Assembly (NCBI GenBank): GCA_030627205.1
Contig: DAOUSN010000005.1
Span: forward strand, 21,859-85,858
Direction of reading: 5' to 3'
Length of the DNA: 64,000 nucleotides
Origin: Methylococcaceae bacterium
GTDB taxonomy: Bacteria > Pseudomonadota > Gammaproteobacteria > Methylococcales > Methylomonadaceae
Positions within the stretch are counted from its first letter, which is position 1. Every line of letters starts with the position of its first letter. The translations under genes were made by a program, and so were the position numbers. Below the pieces are notes generated by a model. It searched no databases. It had not been told where the DNA came from and saw only the letters and a program-made list of their open reading frames with translations. Shown in pieces: positions 10,396 to 20,496 of the stretch.

Positions 10396-11144
10396 GTTTG
10401 TAACCTGTCATTTTCTAAACGACGAATACTTAAAGCAATAAAAGTGGCAATAAATAATAAAAAATAACTAACATCCTCACTTTTTAATAATCCTGTTTGC
10501 ATGGATTGAAAATGATTAAGTAAAGATAAATAATCAAATAATTCACTATGATGCTGGCGAATATTACGACTTAAATCTAACATCCATAGCACTATCAATA
10601 AACCGAAACTACTGATGGCAGCAATCGTTGGATGCGAAGCAATAGCAGACATATAAAGTCCTACCGCACTAAATGCCGCCACCAATAAACTTAAGGCGAG
10701 GATGTTACAAAATAATTTACCAAAATCTAATGTCCCTCCCATCAGTAATGATAATGGCATTAAAGTAAATAAGGTAATTACCGTCATTAATAGCCCTAAA
10801 CAACCTAAGTATTTTCCAAAAATAATTTCATAAGATCTTAAAGGTGCAGATAATAATAGTGAAAAAGTTTGATTACGCCGTTCTTCACAAATTAAACGCA
10901 TGGTTAATAATGGGGTAACTAAAAGTAAAATAACTGCGGCATTAGAAAATAAAGGCATGATAACGACATCGGTTAACCCTGGGGCATTATCAATTCCGGC
11001 AAGCCTTCCTTGATAGCTATTAAAGGCTTCAACTTGGGTTAAAAAAAGATAAGCAAAGATAAATTGTAATACCGCTAAAATAACCCAAGCTAATGGGGAT
11101 AAAAATTGGTTTTTAAATTCGCGGATAGCGATAATATAAATCAT
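10392..11144 (-). CDS. ABC-2 type permease (GldF-like)
   Basis: A 250-residue integral membrane protein with about six hydrophobic segments. It has the ABC-2 permease signature around LLTMRLICEERRNQTFSLLLSAPLRSYEIIFGKYLGC. It is the first gene of a two-gene unit with the GldG-like gene (ATGA overlap). The ATP-binding subunit that normally precedes such a permease is not in this locus: upstream is the divergent rpsF promoter. The transporter therefore needs an ATPase encoded elsewhere or is non-functional. Confidence 0.85.
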   Translation of the reverse strand: MIYIIAIREFKNQFLSPLAWVILAVLQFIFAYLFLTQVEAFNSYQGRLAGIDNAPGLTDVVIMPLFSNAAVILLLVTPLLTMRLICEERRNQTFSLLLSAPLRSYEIIFGKYLGCLGLLMTVITLFTLMPLSLLMGGTLDFGKLFCNILALSLLVAAFSAVGLYMSAIASHPTIAAISSFGLLIVLWMLDLSRNIRQHHSELFDYLSLLNHFQSMQTGLLKSEDVSYFLLFIATFIALSIRRLENDRLQT

Positions 11145-11251
11145 AAAATAAAGGGCATTAAAATAATAAATTTAATTGTATTTAGATGTTAGCAATAAAG
11201 CAATAAGTGAAGCTTAAAACCATTAAAACAATTAAATTTAATTACTTTCCT

Positions 11252-11280
11252 TTGCGAAAAGTACTTAAAAAAATTATAAT
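11252..11280 (+). promoter_or_regulatory. Sigma-70 promoter of the rpsF operon
   Basis: TTGCGA (11252-11257), a 17-base spacer and a perfect TATAAT (11275-11280). The transcript would start near 11287 and carry a leader of about 77 bases. The leader holds a hairpin ATGAGTA-GTT-TACTCAT (11289-11305) and ends in a strong AAGGAG before rpsF. The leader could host ribosomal-protein feedback control; I could not identify a known S6:S18 motif with confidence. Confidence 0.75.
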
Positions 11281-11363
11281 AGCGGATTATGAGTAGTTTA
11301 CTCATCCTTGCCTCACTATAATATATAAGACACTGTAGGAGGCGTAACCCGCAAGGAGAAATC

Positions 11364-11822
11364 ATGCGACATTATGAAATTGTCTTTTTAGTGCATCCTG
11401 ACCAGAGTTCTCAGGTTTCTGCTATGGTAGAACGTTATAAAACAACTATTACAGAGGCAGATGGTACGATTCATCGTTTTGAAGATTGGGGGCGTAGACA
11501 ACTAGCTTATCCAATTAATAAAATTCACAAAGCTCATTATGTGCTGATGAATATTGAATGTAATCAAGTAACCTTGGACGAATTGGAAAGTGGCTTTCGC
11601 TTTAATGATGCTATTTTACGGAGCATGACGTTATTGAAAAAAACTGCAATAACTGAACCTTCTCCAATAGCTAATGCAGCTGCTGTCGAAGAAACTAAAA
11701 TTGCGGCTGAAAAAGTAAAAACCGCCGAAGATGAAGCTAGAAAGGCGAAAGAAGCAGCAGAGGCAGAAGTTAAAAATAAAGAAGCGACTAAAAACAATGA
11801 ATCAGCAGATAGTGCTGAATAA
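11364..11822 (+). CDS. rpsF: 30S ribosomal protein S6
   Basis: 152 residues; the first ~95 are a standard S6 fold ([52 protein letters not shown]). S6 binds the central domain of 16S rRNA together with S18, encoded next. The C-terminal ~50 residues are a long Ala/Glu/Lys-rich extension, longer than the acidic tail of E. coli S6. It is preceded by AAGGAG and is the first gene of rpsF-rpsR-DUF2232-rplI. Confidence 0.97.
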   Translation: MRHYEIVFLVHPDQSSQVSAMVERYKTTITEADGTIHRFEDWGRRQLAYPINKIHKAHYVLMNIECNQVTLDELESGFRFNDAILRSMTLLKKTAITEPSPIANAAAVEETKIAAEKVKTAEDEARKAKEAAEAEVKNKEATKNNESADSAE

Positions 11823-11853
11823 GTCATAATTTATAAATTACTAGAGGATTATC

Positions 11854-12081
11854 ATGGCTCGTAATATGAGACGTAAAAAATCATGTCGTTTTAGTTCGGA
11901 AGACGGACAACTAATTGATTATAAAGATTTAGATTTATTGAGTGAGTACGTTACTGAAACTGGTAAAATTGTACCTAGTCGAATTACTGGAACAGGGGCT
12001 AAATATCAACGAAAGCTATCAACAGCGATAAAACAAGCGCGTTTTATTGCCCTGTTACCTTTTTGTGATGCACATAAATAA
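11854..12081 (+). CDS. rpsR: 30S ribosomal protein S18
   Basis: 75 residues with the S18 core [20 protein letters not shown] and [28 protein letters not shown]. It partners S6 on the 30S platform. It lies 31 bases after rpsF with its own AGAGGA site, and 20 bases before the membrane protein gene, consistent with one operon. Confidence 0.97.
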   Translation: MARNMRRKKSCRFSSEDGQLIDYKDLDLLSEYVTETGKIVPSRITGTGAKYQRKLSTAIKQARFIALLPFCDAHK

Positions 12082-12101
12082 TTATTTAAGGTCTTAAAGA
12101 T

Positions 12102-13019
12102 ATGGGGTTTTTAGCAACGTATATAATGCGTGGTAGAATGCAGGCGATTATGATTGCTTGTTTTTTATCTTTATTATCGTTGACTTTACCTCCTATCAGT
12201 ATTGTAAGTTCAGCAACCATCGCATTAGTGACCTTAAGAAGAGGTGCTTCTGAAGGGGGTTATGTTTTAATTTGTGCGTGTTTGGCAGCCGCTATTTTGG
12301 GATTTTTCCTCATTGGAAATTACCAGCTCACACTATTTTATAGCTTGTTTTTATGGGTTCCTGTTTGGGTTATTGCAGTTATTTTAAGAGAGGGGCAGCA
12401 TTTATTTTTAGCAATAGAAATTGTTATTGGTATCGCTATTCTTGCTATTTTAATTGCCTACGGGTACCAGCCTCATTTAGGTGATGCTTGGCAAGTAGAA
12501 TTATATGGTTTTCTTGCTGATGTCGTCACTGAAACAAATCCTGATGTTCCTAATGAAACAGTAGCAGCTTCTTTATCGCTATTTTTCCATTTTATGCTAA
12601 CGGGTTTAATTGCTCAAATTTATGTATTAAGTTTGTTGGCTGGGTTATTTTTGGGGAGAGCATGGCAGGCGATATTATATAATCCTGGTGGGTTTAAAAA
12701 GGAATACCTTGGTCTCAAAGGTCAAAAGAAATTAGCTATTATTACCTTAATTATTTTAGCGGTTGCTTGGGTATCTTCAGGATTACTTGCTGAGATTTGC
12801 TGGAATATTACAGTGTTATTCTTTGTCTTATACGCATTTTTAGGGACTGTGGTTTTACATTGTACTTTTTCAGTGATGAAGCGCAAACAAATATTGATTC
12901 CTTTTTTATATATATCAATAGTATTAGTTCCTCATGCACTAATACCTGCTGCCATTATTGGACTAAGTGATACTTGGTTGAACTTACGTAAGACTATTTT
13001 AAATCAACCGAATACTTAA
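12102..13019 (+). CDS. DUF2232-type membrane protein of the S6-L9 operon
   Basis: A 305-residue very hydrophobic protein with about eight membrane segments (first around residues 15-35, last around 268-290). Genes of this DUF2232/YybS type are commonly found between rpsR and rplI in gammaproteobacteria, for example in Pseudomonas, and their function is not established. Position and topology support the call; sequence motifs are weak. No unusual feature apart from its embedding in a ribosomal protein operon. Confidence 0.8.
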   Translation: MGFLATYIMRGRMQAIMIACFLSLLSLTLPPISIVSSATIALVTLRRGASEGGYVLICACLAAAILGFFLIGNYQLTLFYSLFLWVPVWVIAVILREGQHLFLAIEIVIGIAILAILIAYGYQPHLGDAWQVELYGFLADVVTETNPDVPNETVAASLSLFFHFMLTGLIAQIYVLSLLAGLFLGRAWQAILYNPGGFKKEYLGLKGQKKLAIITLIILAVAWVSSGLLAEICWNITVLFFVLYAFLGTVVLHCTFSVMKRKQILIPFLYISIVLVPHALIPAAIIGLSDTWLNLRKTILNQPNT

Positions 13020-13063
13020 AGTATTCGATTATTCGGTGAAAACCGAAACATATAGGTGAAAAG

Positions 13064-13513
13064 ATGGAAGTTATTCTTCTTGAGAAAGTAGCAAACTTAG
13101 GAAATCTAGGTGAAAAAGTTACGATCAAATCAGGTTACGGACGTAACTATTTAATACCAAAAGGTAAAGCAACGGCAGCAACTGCTGATAAAATTGCTGA
13201 ATTTGAAGCTCGTCGTGAAGATCTTGAAAAAGTAGCGGCTGATAAATTAGCGGCTGCACAAGTTCGTGCAAATGCACTGGAAAAAGTTGAGATTATTATT
13301 TCTCATAAAGCAGGTGATGAGGGCAAATTATTTGGTTCGGTTGGCACACAAGCTATTGCTGATGCCATTACTGAATCAGGAGCTAAAGTTGGTAAGCATG
13401 AGGTACGCTTACCTGATGGTGTAATTCGTCATACAGGTGACTATAAAATTGATATTAATCTACACACTGATGTAGTGGTTACACTTTCTATTAACATTAA
13501 AGCAGAAAAGTAA
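13064..13513 (+). CDS. rplI: 50S ribosomal protein L9
   Basis: 149 residues, the usual L9 length. The N-terminal domain [20 protein letters not shown] and [13 protein letters not shown] is followed by the long connecting helix and the C-terminal domain ([23 protein letters not shown]). L9 bridges ribosomes and supports reading-frame fidelity. It closes the ribosomal part of the operon; hldD starts only 6 bases after its stop, so LPS synthesis may be co-transcribed. Confidence 0.97.
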   Translation: MEVILLEKVANLGNLGEKVTIKSGYGRNYLIPKGKATAATADKIAEFEARREDLEKVAADKLAAAQVRANALEKVEIIISHKAGDEGKLFGSVGTQAIADAITESGAKVGKHEVRLPDGVIRHTGDYKIDINLHTDVVVTLSINIKAEK

Positions 13514-13518
13514 AAATA

Positions 13519-14463
13519 ATGATTATCGTAACTGGCGGCGCAGGATTTATAGGTAGTAATCTAGTTTTAGGTCTAAATGAGCTAGGTTACGATGATATTT
13601 TAGTAGTAGATAACCTTAGCAATGGGATTAAATATAAAAATATATTAGGCTGTCAAATTTCTGATTACCTAGATAAAAATATATTTTTACAAAAATTAGA
13701 GCAAGGTCTTTTTCGTGGTGAAAAGATTGATGCTATTTTTCATCAGGGAGCATGTTCTGCAACTACTAAGTGGGACGGGCGATATATGATGGAGAATAAC
13801 TATGAATATAGCAAAATTTTATTACATTATTGTCAAGAACATAAAATTCCCTTAGTTTATGCCTCTTCGGCATCTGTTTATGGTACAGATACTAATTTTA
13901 AGGAAAACCCAAAATTTGAAAGACCACTTAATATTTATGGGTTTTCAAAATTTCAATTTGACCAATATGTGCGTAGATTTAAAGATAAGATGAGTTCACA
14001 AGTTGTTGGACTTCGTTATTTTAATGTTTATGGACCAAGAGAATCTCATAAAGGTAGTATGGCTAGTGTTGCTTTTCATCTAAATAACCAACTTAAAGAA
14101 ACCAACAAAGTTTGCTTATTTGAAGGTTCTGATGGTTGTACCAATGGCGAACAACGTCGCGATTTTATTTTTGTTGGTGATGTTATTGATATAAATTTAT
14201 GGTTTTTAGACAACCCTAATCTTTCAGGAATTTTTAATGTAGGAACAGGGAGGAGCCAAACATTTAATGAAGTAGCTAATGCAGTTATTAACTATCATAA
14301 ACAAGGTATTATTGAATATATTCCTTTTCCTGAACACTTAAAAGGTTGCTATCAAAGTTTTACTGAGGCAAACCTTGAGGCCTTACGAGAAGCTGGTTGC
14401 GATCATCATTTCAAAACGGTAGAGCAAGGTGTTACTTTGTATATGGAATGGTTAAATCAGTAA
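13519..14463 (+). CDS. hldD: ADP-L-glycero-D-manno-heptose-6-epimerase
   Basis: 314-residue short-chain dehydrogenase with the NADP-binding [10 protein letters not shown] at residues 5-13, [10 protein letters not shown], and catalytic Y140 and K144 in YGFSKFQF. The family blocks [12 protein letters not shown] and [11 protein letters not shown] are intact. It produces the heptose donor for the LPS inner core. It starts 6 bases after rplI and is followed 7 bases later by waaA, forming a core-LPS block. Confidence 0.96.
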   Translation: MIIVTGGAGFIGSNLVLGLNELGYDDILVVDNLSNGIKYKNILGCQISDYLDKNIFLQKLEQGLFRGEKIDAIFHQGACSATTKWDGRYMMENNYEYSKILLHYCQEHKIPLVYASSASVYGTDTNFKENPKFERPLNIYGFSKFQFDQYVRRFKDKMSSQVVGLRYFNVYGPRESHKGSMASVAFHLNNQLKETNKVCLFEGSDGCTNGEQRRDFIFVGDVIDINLWFLDNPNLSGIFNVGTGRSQTFNEVANAVINYHKQGIIEYIPFPEHLKGCYQSFTEANLEALREAGCDHHFKTVEQGVTLYMEWLNQ

Positions 14464-14470
14464 AATATTA

Positions 14471-15742
14471 ATGACGGTTATTTACAGCCTAATTTTTTAT
14501 ACTTGTATTCCATTTATTTTACTACGACTTTATTGGCGTGGCTTTAAAGCTCCTGCTTATCGTTTACGTTGGATAGAGCGTTTAGGATTTTATTCACAAA
14601 GTTCTAAACAAAATGTTATTTGGTTTCATGCGGTTTCAGTAGGTGAAGTTGAAGCGGTTTTTCCCTTGATTAAGCAATTCATGCTTAATCATTCTGATGC
14701 TCAAATATTAATTACGACAACTACTCCAACAGGTTCTGCAAGAGTTACAGCAGTTATGGGTAATAACGTTGAGCATGTTTATTTACCTTATGATATTCCT
14801 TTTGCCATTAAACGCTTTTTAACACAATTTAAACCTCAAAAAGCGATTATTATGGAAACAGAAATTTGGCCAAATCTGTTTATGCTGACGGCAAAACAAA
14901 ATATTCCCCTGTTTATTATTAATGCGCGTTTATCAGAAAATTCTTGTCGGGGTTATCAAAAAATTCCTGCTTTAATTCATCCTGCATTAGCCGCAGTAAC
15001 TCTTGTTACCACCCAAACCAAAGAAGATAAACAACGGTTTAAGAAAATTGCTGGTAAAGATTTAAAAGTACAGATAGTAGGAAATATTAAATTTGATTTA
15101 CAAATAGCCACTAAAATTATTGAACAGGGACAATTATTAAAATCAACCTTATTTGTAAAACGTTTTGTATGGATTATTGCTAGCACTCATAAGGATGAAG
15201 AGCAGGTTTTTTTTAAAATTTATCCGCAACTTAAACAGCAAATACCTAATTTATTACTGGTTATTGTTCCAAGACATCCTGAACGCTTTGATGAGGTTGC
15301 TGTTCTTGCTAAAACAGAAAAGTTAATACTACAAAGACGTACAGAGAATAAAAGTTGTGAGTTAACAACGGATATTTATCTTGCAGATACGATGGGCGAA
15401 TTAAAAATGCTTTATGCTGCTGCAGATGTTGCTTTTGTTGGCTGTAGTCTATTTAAAGGCTCAGGCGGTCATAATGTATTAGAACCTGCGTTAATCGGTA
15501 TTCCGGTGATGTTTGGGGCTTATATGAATAATTTTAAAGCCATAGAAACCGAGATGTTAGCAGCACGAGCGGCGATACAATGTCAAAATTCTACTGAATT
15601 AGTAATAAATTTATTAAAACTTTATCAACATCCCCAATATAAACACCAATTAATAACTAATGCGGATGTTTTTTTAAAACAAAATCAAGGAAGTATACAA
15701 AAAACCATAGCTGAAATTAATGGTATTACCCAAAATTTATAA
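14471..15742 (+). CDS. waaA: 3-deoxy-D-manno-octulosonic acid (Kdo) transferase
   Basis: 423 residues, normal length for WaaA/KdtA. A membrane anchor (about residues 3-22) is followed by the GT30 signatures WFHAVSVGEVEAVFPLI, METEIWPNLF, INARLSENSCRGYQK, and GGHNVLEPALIGIPVMFG. It adds Kdo to lipid A precursors at the inner membrane. It lies between hldD and a heptosyltransferase gene whose ATG is 1 base past the waaA stop. Confidence 0.96.
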   Translation: MTVIYSLIFYTCIPFILLRLYWRGFKAPAYRLRWIERLGFYSQSSKQNVIWFHAVSVGEVEAVFPLIKQFMLNHSDAQILITTTTPTGSARVTAVMGNNVEHVYLPYDIPFAIKRFLTQFKPQKAIIMETEIWPNLFMLTAKQNIPLFIINARLSENSCRGYQKIPALIHPALAAVTLVTTQTKEDKQRFKKIAGKDLKVQIVGNIKFDLQIATKIIEQGQLLKSTLFVKRFVWIIASTHKDEEQVFFKIYPQLKQQIPNLLLVIVPRHPERFDEVAVLAKTEKLILQRRTENKSCELTTDIYLADTMGELKMLYAAADVAFVGCSLFKGSGGHNVLEPALIGIPVMFGAYMNNFKAIETEMLAARAAIQCQNSTELVINLLKLYQHPQYKHQLITNADVFLKQNQGSIQKTIAEINGITQNL

Positions 15743-15743
15743 G

Positions 15744-16826
15744 ATGAATCCATCACCTTTACTAAAAAAAGAACCACAACGTATTCTAGTCATTAGTTTA
15801 CGTTTTTTAGGTGATACTTTATTAGCGACAGCACTTATTAATTCGCTAAAATCAGCCTACCCCAATGTGAAAATTGATGTTCTTGTTTACCAAACTAATG
15901 TTTTAATGTTGGAGGGTAATCAGGCTATATCTAACTGTATTATTAGTCCTTTAAAACCGACAATAGCAGATTATAAAACCTTGGTGAAACGAATTTTTCG
16001 TCGTTATGATTTATCTATTAGTACTCAAACAGGAGATAGACCTACGTTGTATGCTTTTTTAGCTGCTTCGACACGTATTGGTTTAGTTCCACAAAAATCG
16101 CAACAAGGATGGTTTAAGCGTTATTTATTTCAACGCTGGTTAGAATTTGATATTAATAAAACTCATACAGTTTTAGAATTATTACGGCTTTGTCAGTTAC
16201 TAGCGATAAAGCCTATTTATGAGTTAACCGTTCCATCAACAACAATAGCGTATCCGCAAATCTTTTCTAAACCTTATGTGGTTATGCACATTATTCCTCA
16301 ATGGCGTTATAAACAATGGATTAGTGATGGCTGGATTGAGATTGCTAATTATTTAAAAAAGCAAGGTTTCCAACTGGTGTTATCTGGAAGTCCTGCGATT
16401 AAAGAAATGAATTATTTAGCGGAGATTCAACAACAATTTCCAATTGATACTATTAATCTGGCTGGTAAAGTTTCATTATCACAATTAGCTAAAATAATTG
16501 AAAAAGCCGAATTATTTATCGGGCCTGATACAAGTATTACTCATCTAGCGGCGGCAACAGGGGTTAAAACCTTGGCGTTATTCGGTCCAAGTGATCCAGT
16601 AAAATGGTCGCCATGGCCTAAAAATTATCACTCAAATAAACCGCCTTTTAAAACTAAAGGTTGTCAAAAAGTTAATAATGTTTATTTAATTCAAGGAAAT
16701 CAAGCCTGTGTTCCCTGTTATTTAGAAGGGTGTGACAGACATCAGCAAAGTCATAGTGCCTGTCTAGATATGATTAGCGTTGAACAAGTTAAAAAAATAA
16801 TTAAAGATGCATTGAATGAAAAATAA
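15744..16826 (+). CDS. LPS heptosyltransferase (GT9, WaaQ-like)
   Basis: About 360 residues of glycosyltransferase family 9. The N-terminal block is ILVISLRFLGDTLLATALIN and the C-terminal ADP-heptose site is LFIGPDTSITHLAAATGVKTLALFGPSDPVKWSPWP. Overall similarity is to heptosyltransferase III (WaaQ/RfaQ) over WaaC/F, but the acceptor cannot be read from sequence. The frame opens at a GTG at 15720 overlapping waaA. I prefer the ATG at 15744, which follows the waaA stop by 1 base and allows coupled translation. Several cysteines cluster near the C-terminus (CVPCYLEGC), which is typical of this subgroup. Confidence 0.88.
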   Translation: MNPSPLLKKEPQRILVISLRFLGDTLLATALINSLKSAYPNVKIDVLVYQTNVLMLEGNQAISNCIISPLKPTIADYKTLVKRIFRRYDLSISTQTGDRPTLYAFLAASTRIGLVPQKSQQGWFKRYLFQRWLEFDINKTHTVLELLRLCQLLAIKPIYELTVPSTTIAYPQIFSKPYVVMHIIPQWRYKQWISDGWIEIANYLKKQGFQLVLSGSPAIKEMNYLAEIQQQFPIDTINLAGKVSLSQLAKIIEKAELFIGPDTSITHLAAATGVKTLALFGPSDPVKWSPWPKNYHSNKPPFKTKGCQKVNNVYLIQGNQACVPCYLEGCDRHQQSHSACLDMISVEQVKKIIKDALNEK

Positions 16827-16845
16827 TTTATTGATGTTGAGTTAT

Positions 16846-17802
16846 TTAAGTAGGAATAGAAATAGTTTCAACAATTTCCCTAACTATAGCTGTTGCCTCT
16901 ACGCCTGAGAATTTACTTTGTGAATCTAAACTTAAACGATGAGCAATCACTGGAACAGCAAGCTCTTGAATTATATCAGGAGTGACAAATTCAAAGCCAT
17001 CTAACAATGATAATGCTTGAGCTGATTTCATTAATGCTAATGAGGCACGAGGACTTGCCCCTAATTTAATATCAGCATTATTTCTGGTTGCCGTGACTAT
17101 TTTAACAATATAATATTTTAATTCTTCACTAATACGAACTTGTTTAACTTGTTGATGTAAAATCTTTAATTCCTCTAGATTAATACAGGGGGTTAATGAT
17201 TCTAAAGGATGGATTTGTTCTTGTGAATTTAACATAGAAACTTCTTCCTCAGTAGAAACATAACCTAAGCTAAATTTCATTGCAAAACGATCTAATTGCG
17301 CTTCAGGTAAAGGATAAGTGCCATGATATTCAATTGGGTTTTGAGTGGCAATAACAAAAAAAGGGGAGGGTAAAGAGTGAATATGCCTTTCTATACTCAC
17401 TTGGTTTTCTGCCATAGCTTCTAATAATGCCGATTGTGTTCGTGGAGAAGCACGGTTAATTTCATCGGCTAATAAAATATTACAAAAAATAGCTCCAGGT
17501 TCAAAATTAAAACTGTGTTTTTGAGGATTAAAAATGGAAATTCCTAAAATATCTGAGGGTAATAAATCAGGTGTAAATTGAATTCTTTGAAACTCTGTTG
17601 CGCAAGAAACCGCTAAAGCCTTTGCTAAAGTTGTTTTTCCTGTTCCAGGAACATCTTCTAATAAAACATGACCACTACTACTAAAAGCGGCTAATAACCA
17701 GTGCAAGGTTCGCCGTTGACCTAACATAACTTTTGCTAAATTAGCATATAGTTTTTCAAAGATAGTTTGCGCGATAACAAAATCAGGGCTAGGTTTAGTC
17801 AT
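16846..17802 (-). CDS. MoxR family AAA+ ATPase
   Basis: 318 residues: Walker A VPGTGKTT (GTGKT at 53-57), Walker B ILLADEINRASPRTQSALLEAM, sensor FFVIATQNPIEYHGTYPLPEAQLDRF, and the lid with GASPRASLALMKSAQA. MoxR proteins are maturation chaperones, first described for methanol dehydrogenase, generally acting with DUF58 and von Willebrand A domain partners. Those partners are absent here: the gene is alone and convergent with the heptosyltransferase. The link to methanol dehydrogenase is therefore only suggestive. Confidence 0.92.
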   Translation of the reverse strand: MTKPSPDFVIAQTIFEKLYANLAKVMLGQRRTLHWLLAAFSSSGHVLLEDVPGTGKTTLAKALAVSCATEFQRIQFTPDLLPSDILGISIFNPQKHSFNFEPGAIFCNILLADEINRASPRTQSALLEAMAENQVSIERHIHSLPSPFFVIATQNPIEYHGTYPLPEAQLDRFAMKFSLGYVSTEEEVSMLNSQEQIHPLESLTPCINLEELKILHQQVKQVRISEELKYYIVKIVTATRNNADIKLGASPRASLALMKSAQALSLLDGFEFVTPDIIQELAVPVIAHRLSLDSQSKFSGVEATAIVREIVETISIPT

Positions 17803-17986
17803 AAGTTTTAATGAGAATTATTCTTTGGGAAAGGGTAAGTTAAAGTAGCTTACGGATTGGAACTACGACTCATATATTGTAATATTATTATGTCATTGTC
17901 ATTAAAAATTTTATTATCGGTGATAGAAAAACTATGTAGAAATTTATGAATAACAGATAATCCTATTGAGACCAACAAAACATTAA

Positions 17987-18460
17987 ATGAAAAATAATAA
18001 CAGACCACTTATTCATGAAGAGATCCCTGAAGAACATGAAGACCCTTTAATTCAATTTCTTCATAAAACGATAAGATATGCTGTAAAAATGCTTGCTGTA
18101 TTAATGACCTTGGTTATTATTTGGGGGATTGGTGATGTTATTTATATGCTTTATCATAGATTAATACAAGCCCCTATGTACCTTTTAAGTATTTCTGATA
18201 TTTTTGAAACATTTGGTGCTTTTTTAGCGGTTTTGATTGCTATTGAGATTTTTATAAATATTACCCTTTATATTAGAAATGATGTGTTACCTGTGAAATT
18301 AGTGGTGGCGACAGCGTTGATGGCTATTTGTCGGAAAGTTATTATTTTTGATTATAAACAATTAACTGAAATGTATGTACTGGCAACGGCAGCTGTTGTA
18401 CTAGCACTTGGAGTTACTTATTGGTTAATATCAGAAAAGATTGTTAAAACACCTAAATGA
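17987..18460 (+). CDS. PsiE family inner membrane protein
   Basis: 157 residues with four hydrophobic segments (about 31-52, 68-92, 104-120, 128-150) and the PsiE-like stretch DIFETFGAFLAVLIAIEIFINITLYI. PsiE is the phosphate-starvation-inducible protein of E. coli; its biochemical function is unknown. I looked for a Pho box upstream and did not find a convincing one. It is divergent from moxR and stands alone. Confidence 0.83.
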   Translation: MKNNNRPLIHEEIPEEHEDPLIQFLHKTIRYAVKMLAVLMTLVIIWGIGDVIYMLYHRLIQAPMYLLSISDIFETFGAFLAVLIAIEIFINITLYIRNDVLPVKLVVATALMAICRKVIIFDYKQLTEMYVLATAAVVLALGVTYWLISEKIVKTPK

Positions 18461-18682
18461 TTGATAATATGTGACCTTTTTTATCATCATTAATTTTTAA
18501 CGGGCATGGGTTTGTGAAAAAACGTATTTTTAACTCCAAATATAAAGATTAAAGTGAATATTTATTAACATTTACTACAGATTAGGTTTATAGTTTTACC
18601 AAATTATGGATTATTTATAATTTTTTAGTTATTAAATATTAGTATTGACTAACAAGTCAATAACCTATATCATTCCAAGGTT

Positions 18683-19192
18683 ATGTTAGATAGATTGCCA
18701 AATTTCATTGACCCCCTTGTTTTTGCTGATAGACAAAGACAATTAACCGGCGAGATTGCCTTAAATAATTTTTCTCGTTTAAGCGATTTATTATCTGATG
18801 ATAATGGAAAGGTAACGGTTGATTTATTTTTTTCTAAAATTAAACGTTTAGCTATTGTTCATGGCAACATTAAAGTGACCGTTAAGATTGAATGTCAAAG
18901 TTGTTTGGCAACTATGGATTTACTTTTAGATGTGCCGATTAACTTAGCTTTTGTTGAGTCTTTAGATGAAGCTGATAAACTTGCTGGTGAATACGAACCT
19001 TTTGTTTTAAAGGAAAAAAAGATTTCTTTAAATCAACTTATTGAAGATGAATTACTATTAGCATTACCAGATTTTCCTCGACATCAACACGTATGCTTTA
19101 GCTATGTTGATGAAACGACAAATGATAAAACCGTACAACCTAATAACCCTTTTGCTATTCTAGCTCAACTTAAAAATACTGGAGACCAATAA
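18683..19192 (+). CDS. yceD: YceD family (DUF177) protein, 23S rRNA accumulation factor
   Basis: 169 residues matching the DUF177/YceD pattern: an N-terminal [22 protein letters not shown], the central [20 protein letters not shown] with paired cysteines, and the acidic [19 protein letters not shown]. It is involved in 23S rRNA accumulation in bacteria and plastids. Its stop TAA shares a base with the rpmF start (TAATG), the usual yceD-rpmF coupling, and heads the fatty-acid operon. Confidence 0.93.
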   Translation: MLDRLPNFIDPLVFADRQRQLTGEIALNNFSRLSDLLSDDNGKVTVDLFFSKIKRLAIVHGNIKVTVKIECQSCLATMDLLLDVPINLAFVESLDEADKLAGEYEPFVLKEKKISLNQLIEDELLLALPDFPRHQHVCFSYVDETTNDKTVQPNNPFAILAQLKNTGDQ

Positions 19193-19371
19193 TGGCCGTA
19201 CAAAAAAGTAAAGTAACTCGTTCAAGACGTGGTCAACGTCGTTCACATGATTCATTATCTATTAAAACCTTATCTGTAGACCAAATGACAGGTGAAATTC
19301 ATTTACGTCATCATATGACTCCAGATGGTTTTTTTAAAGGTCGTCAAATTGTCGTCAATGAAATAGATTAG
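19192..19371 (+). CDS. rpmF: 50S ribosomal protein L32
   Basis: A 59-residue ORF starting [20 protein letters not shown] and continuing with [17 protein letters not shown], a full L32. The ATG overlaps the yceD stop by one base and GGAG at 19181-19184 is its Shine-Dalgarno site, inside yceD. The zinc-binding cysteines seen in some L32 proteins are absent, as in many gammaproteobacteria. It precedes plsX by 96 bases. Confidence 0.96.
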   Translation: MAVQKSKVTRSRRGQRRSHDSLSIKTLSVDQMTGEIHLRHHMTPDGFFKGRQIVVNEID

Positions 19372-19467
19372 TCTTAAGGATTTAAATCATTTTCATATAT
19401 AGTGCAGAAAAACTACCTCTGCACTTTTTAAAAATAACCTTACCTTCAACGGATCTAAAATTCAGCC

Positions 19468-20496
19468 GTGAGTTTAACAATTTCAATCGATGCAATGGGC
19501 GGGGATTTTGGCTCTAAAGTAACTATTCCTGCATCACTTCAATGCCTTGCGGCAAACCCTAACTTGACCCTCATTTTAGTGGGTGATGAGCTTATTCTTA
19601 AAGAAAGTCTCACTCAAGCTTTAATTGACTATCCTGAACGACTTAAAATTCAACATGCGTCACAGTGTGTAGAAATGGATGAGTCTCCCAGCAAAGCTTT
19701 AAAAAATAAAAAAGATTCTTCTATGCGTGTTGCAATTAATCTAGTCCGCGATGGTAAAGCGGATGCTTGTGTTAGTGCAGGAAATACAGGAGCATTAATG
19801 GCTACAGCACGTTTTGTTTTAAAACGAATTTCAGGTATTGATCGCCCAGCTCTTATTTCAACACTCCCTTCTATTCACGGGCATACTTATGTTTTAGATT
19901 TAGGAGCAAATGTTGATTGTGATGCTAAACATTTATATCAATTTGCAATGATGGGTGTTGAAGTAGTTAAAGCTATTGAAAATATTAAAAACCCGACGGT
20001 TGGACTACTTAATGTGGGTGAAGAAGAAGTAAAAGGTAATATGCAGGTTAAAGCGGCGGCAAAATTATTAGCGGCTTCCTCATTAAATTATATTGGCTAT
20101 GTAGAAGGCGATTCTCTAAATGCAGGGTCTAAAAAAATTGATTTAATTGTTGCGGATGGTTTTGTGGGTAACATAGCATTAAAATCAATTGAGGGTGCTG
20201 TAAAAATGGTTGCTAACTCTTTAAAAAAATCTTTCTCTAGTAATCTAATTAGTAGGCTTACAGGATTGTTAGCCTATCCAGTATTAAAGTCATTCAAAGA
20301 GAGTGTCGATCCTCGTCTTTATAATGGAGCTAGCTTTTTAGGTCTAAAAGGTTTAGTAATAAAAAGTCATGGTGGGGCAGATGCCTTAGCCTTTGAGACG
20401 GCTATTCATATCGCTGAAATTGAAGTTAAACAACAAGTAACTGAAAAGATTATTAAGAAATTTGAAGCGATTGCCGCTGAAAAGGCGGACTTGTGA
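19468..20496 (+). CDS. plsX: Phosphate acyltransferase PlsX
   Basis: 342 residues, GTG start. Family blocks: ISIDAMGGDFGSKVTIPASL, DESPSKALKNKKDSSMRVAI, ADACVSAGNTGALMA, YVLDLGANVDCD, LLNVGEEEVKGN and VADGFVGNIALKS. PlsX converts acyl-ACP to acyl-phosphate for phospholipid synthesis at the membrane. The GTGA junction with fabH gives a 4-base overlap, so translation is coupled. Confidence 0.97.
   Translation: MSLTISIDAMGGDFGSKVTIPASLQCLAANPNLTLILVGDELILKESLTQALIDYPERLKIQHASQCVEMDESPSKALKNKKDSSMRVAINLVRDGKADACVSAGNTGALMATARFVLKRISGIDRPALISTLPSIHGHTYVLDLGANVDCDAKHLYQFAMMGVEVVKAIENIKNPTVGLLNVGEEEVKGNMQVKAAAKLLAASSLNYIGYVEGDSLNAGSKKIDLIVADGFVGNIALKSIEGAVKMVANSLKKSFSSNLISRLTGLLAYPVLKSFKESVDPRLYNGASFLGLKGLVIKSHGGADALAFETAIHIAEIEVKQQVTEKIIKKFEAIAAEKADL

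Noticed and set aside
11306..11363. Known S6:S18 ribosomal leader motif before rpsF
   Set aside because: A CCG-containing segment is present, but I could not fold the characteristic motif convincingly.
17880..17920. TGTCATTGTCATT upstream of the psiE-like gene as a Pho box
   Set aside because: The two TGTCAT units are only 6 bases apart, whereas Pho boxes use 11-base repeats; no second unit fits.
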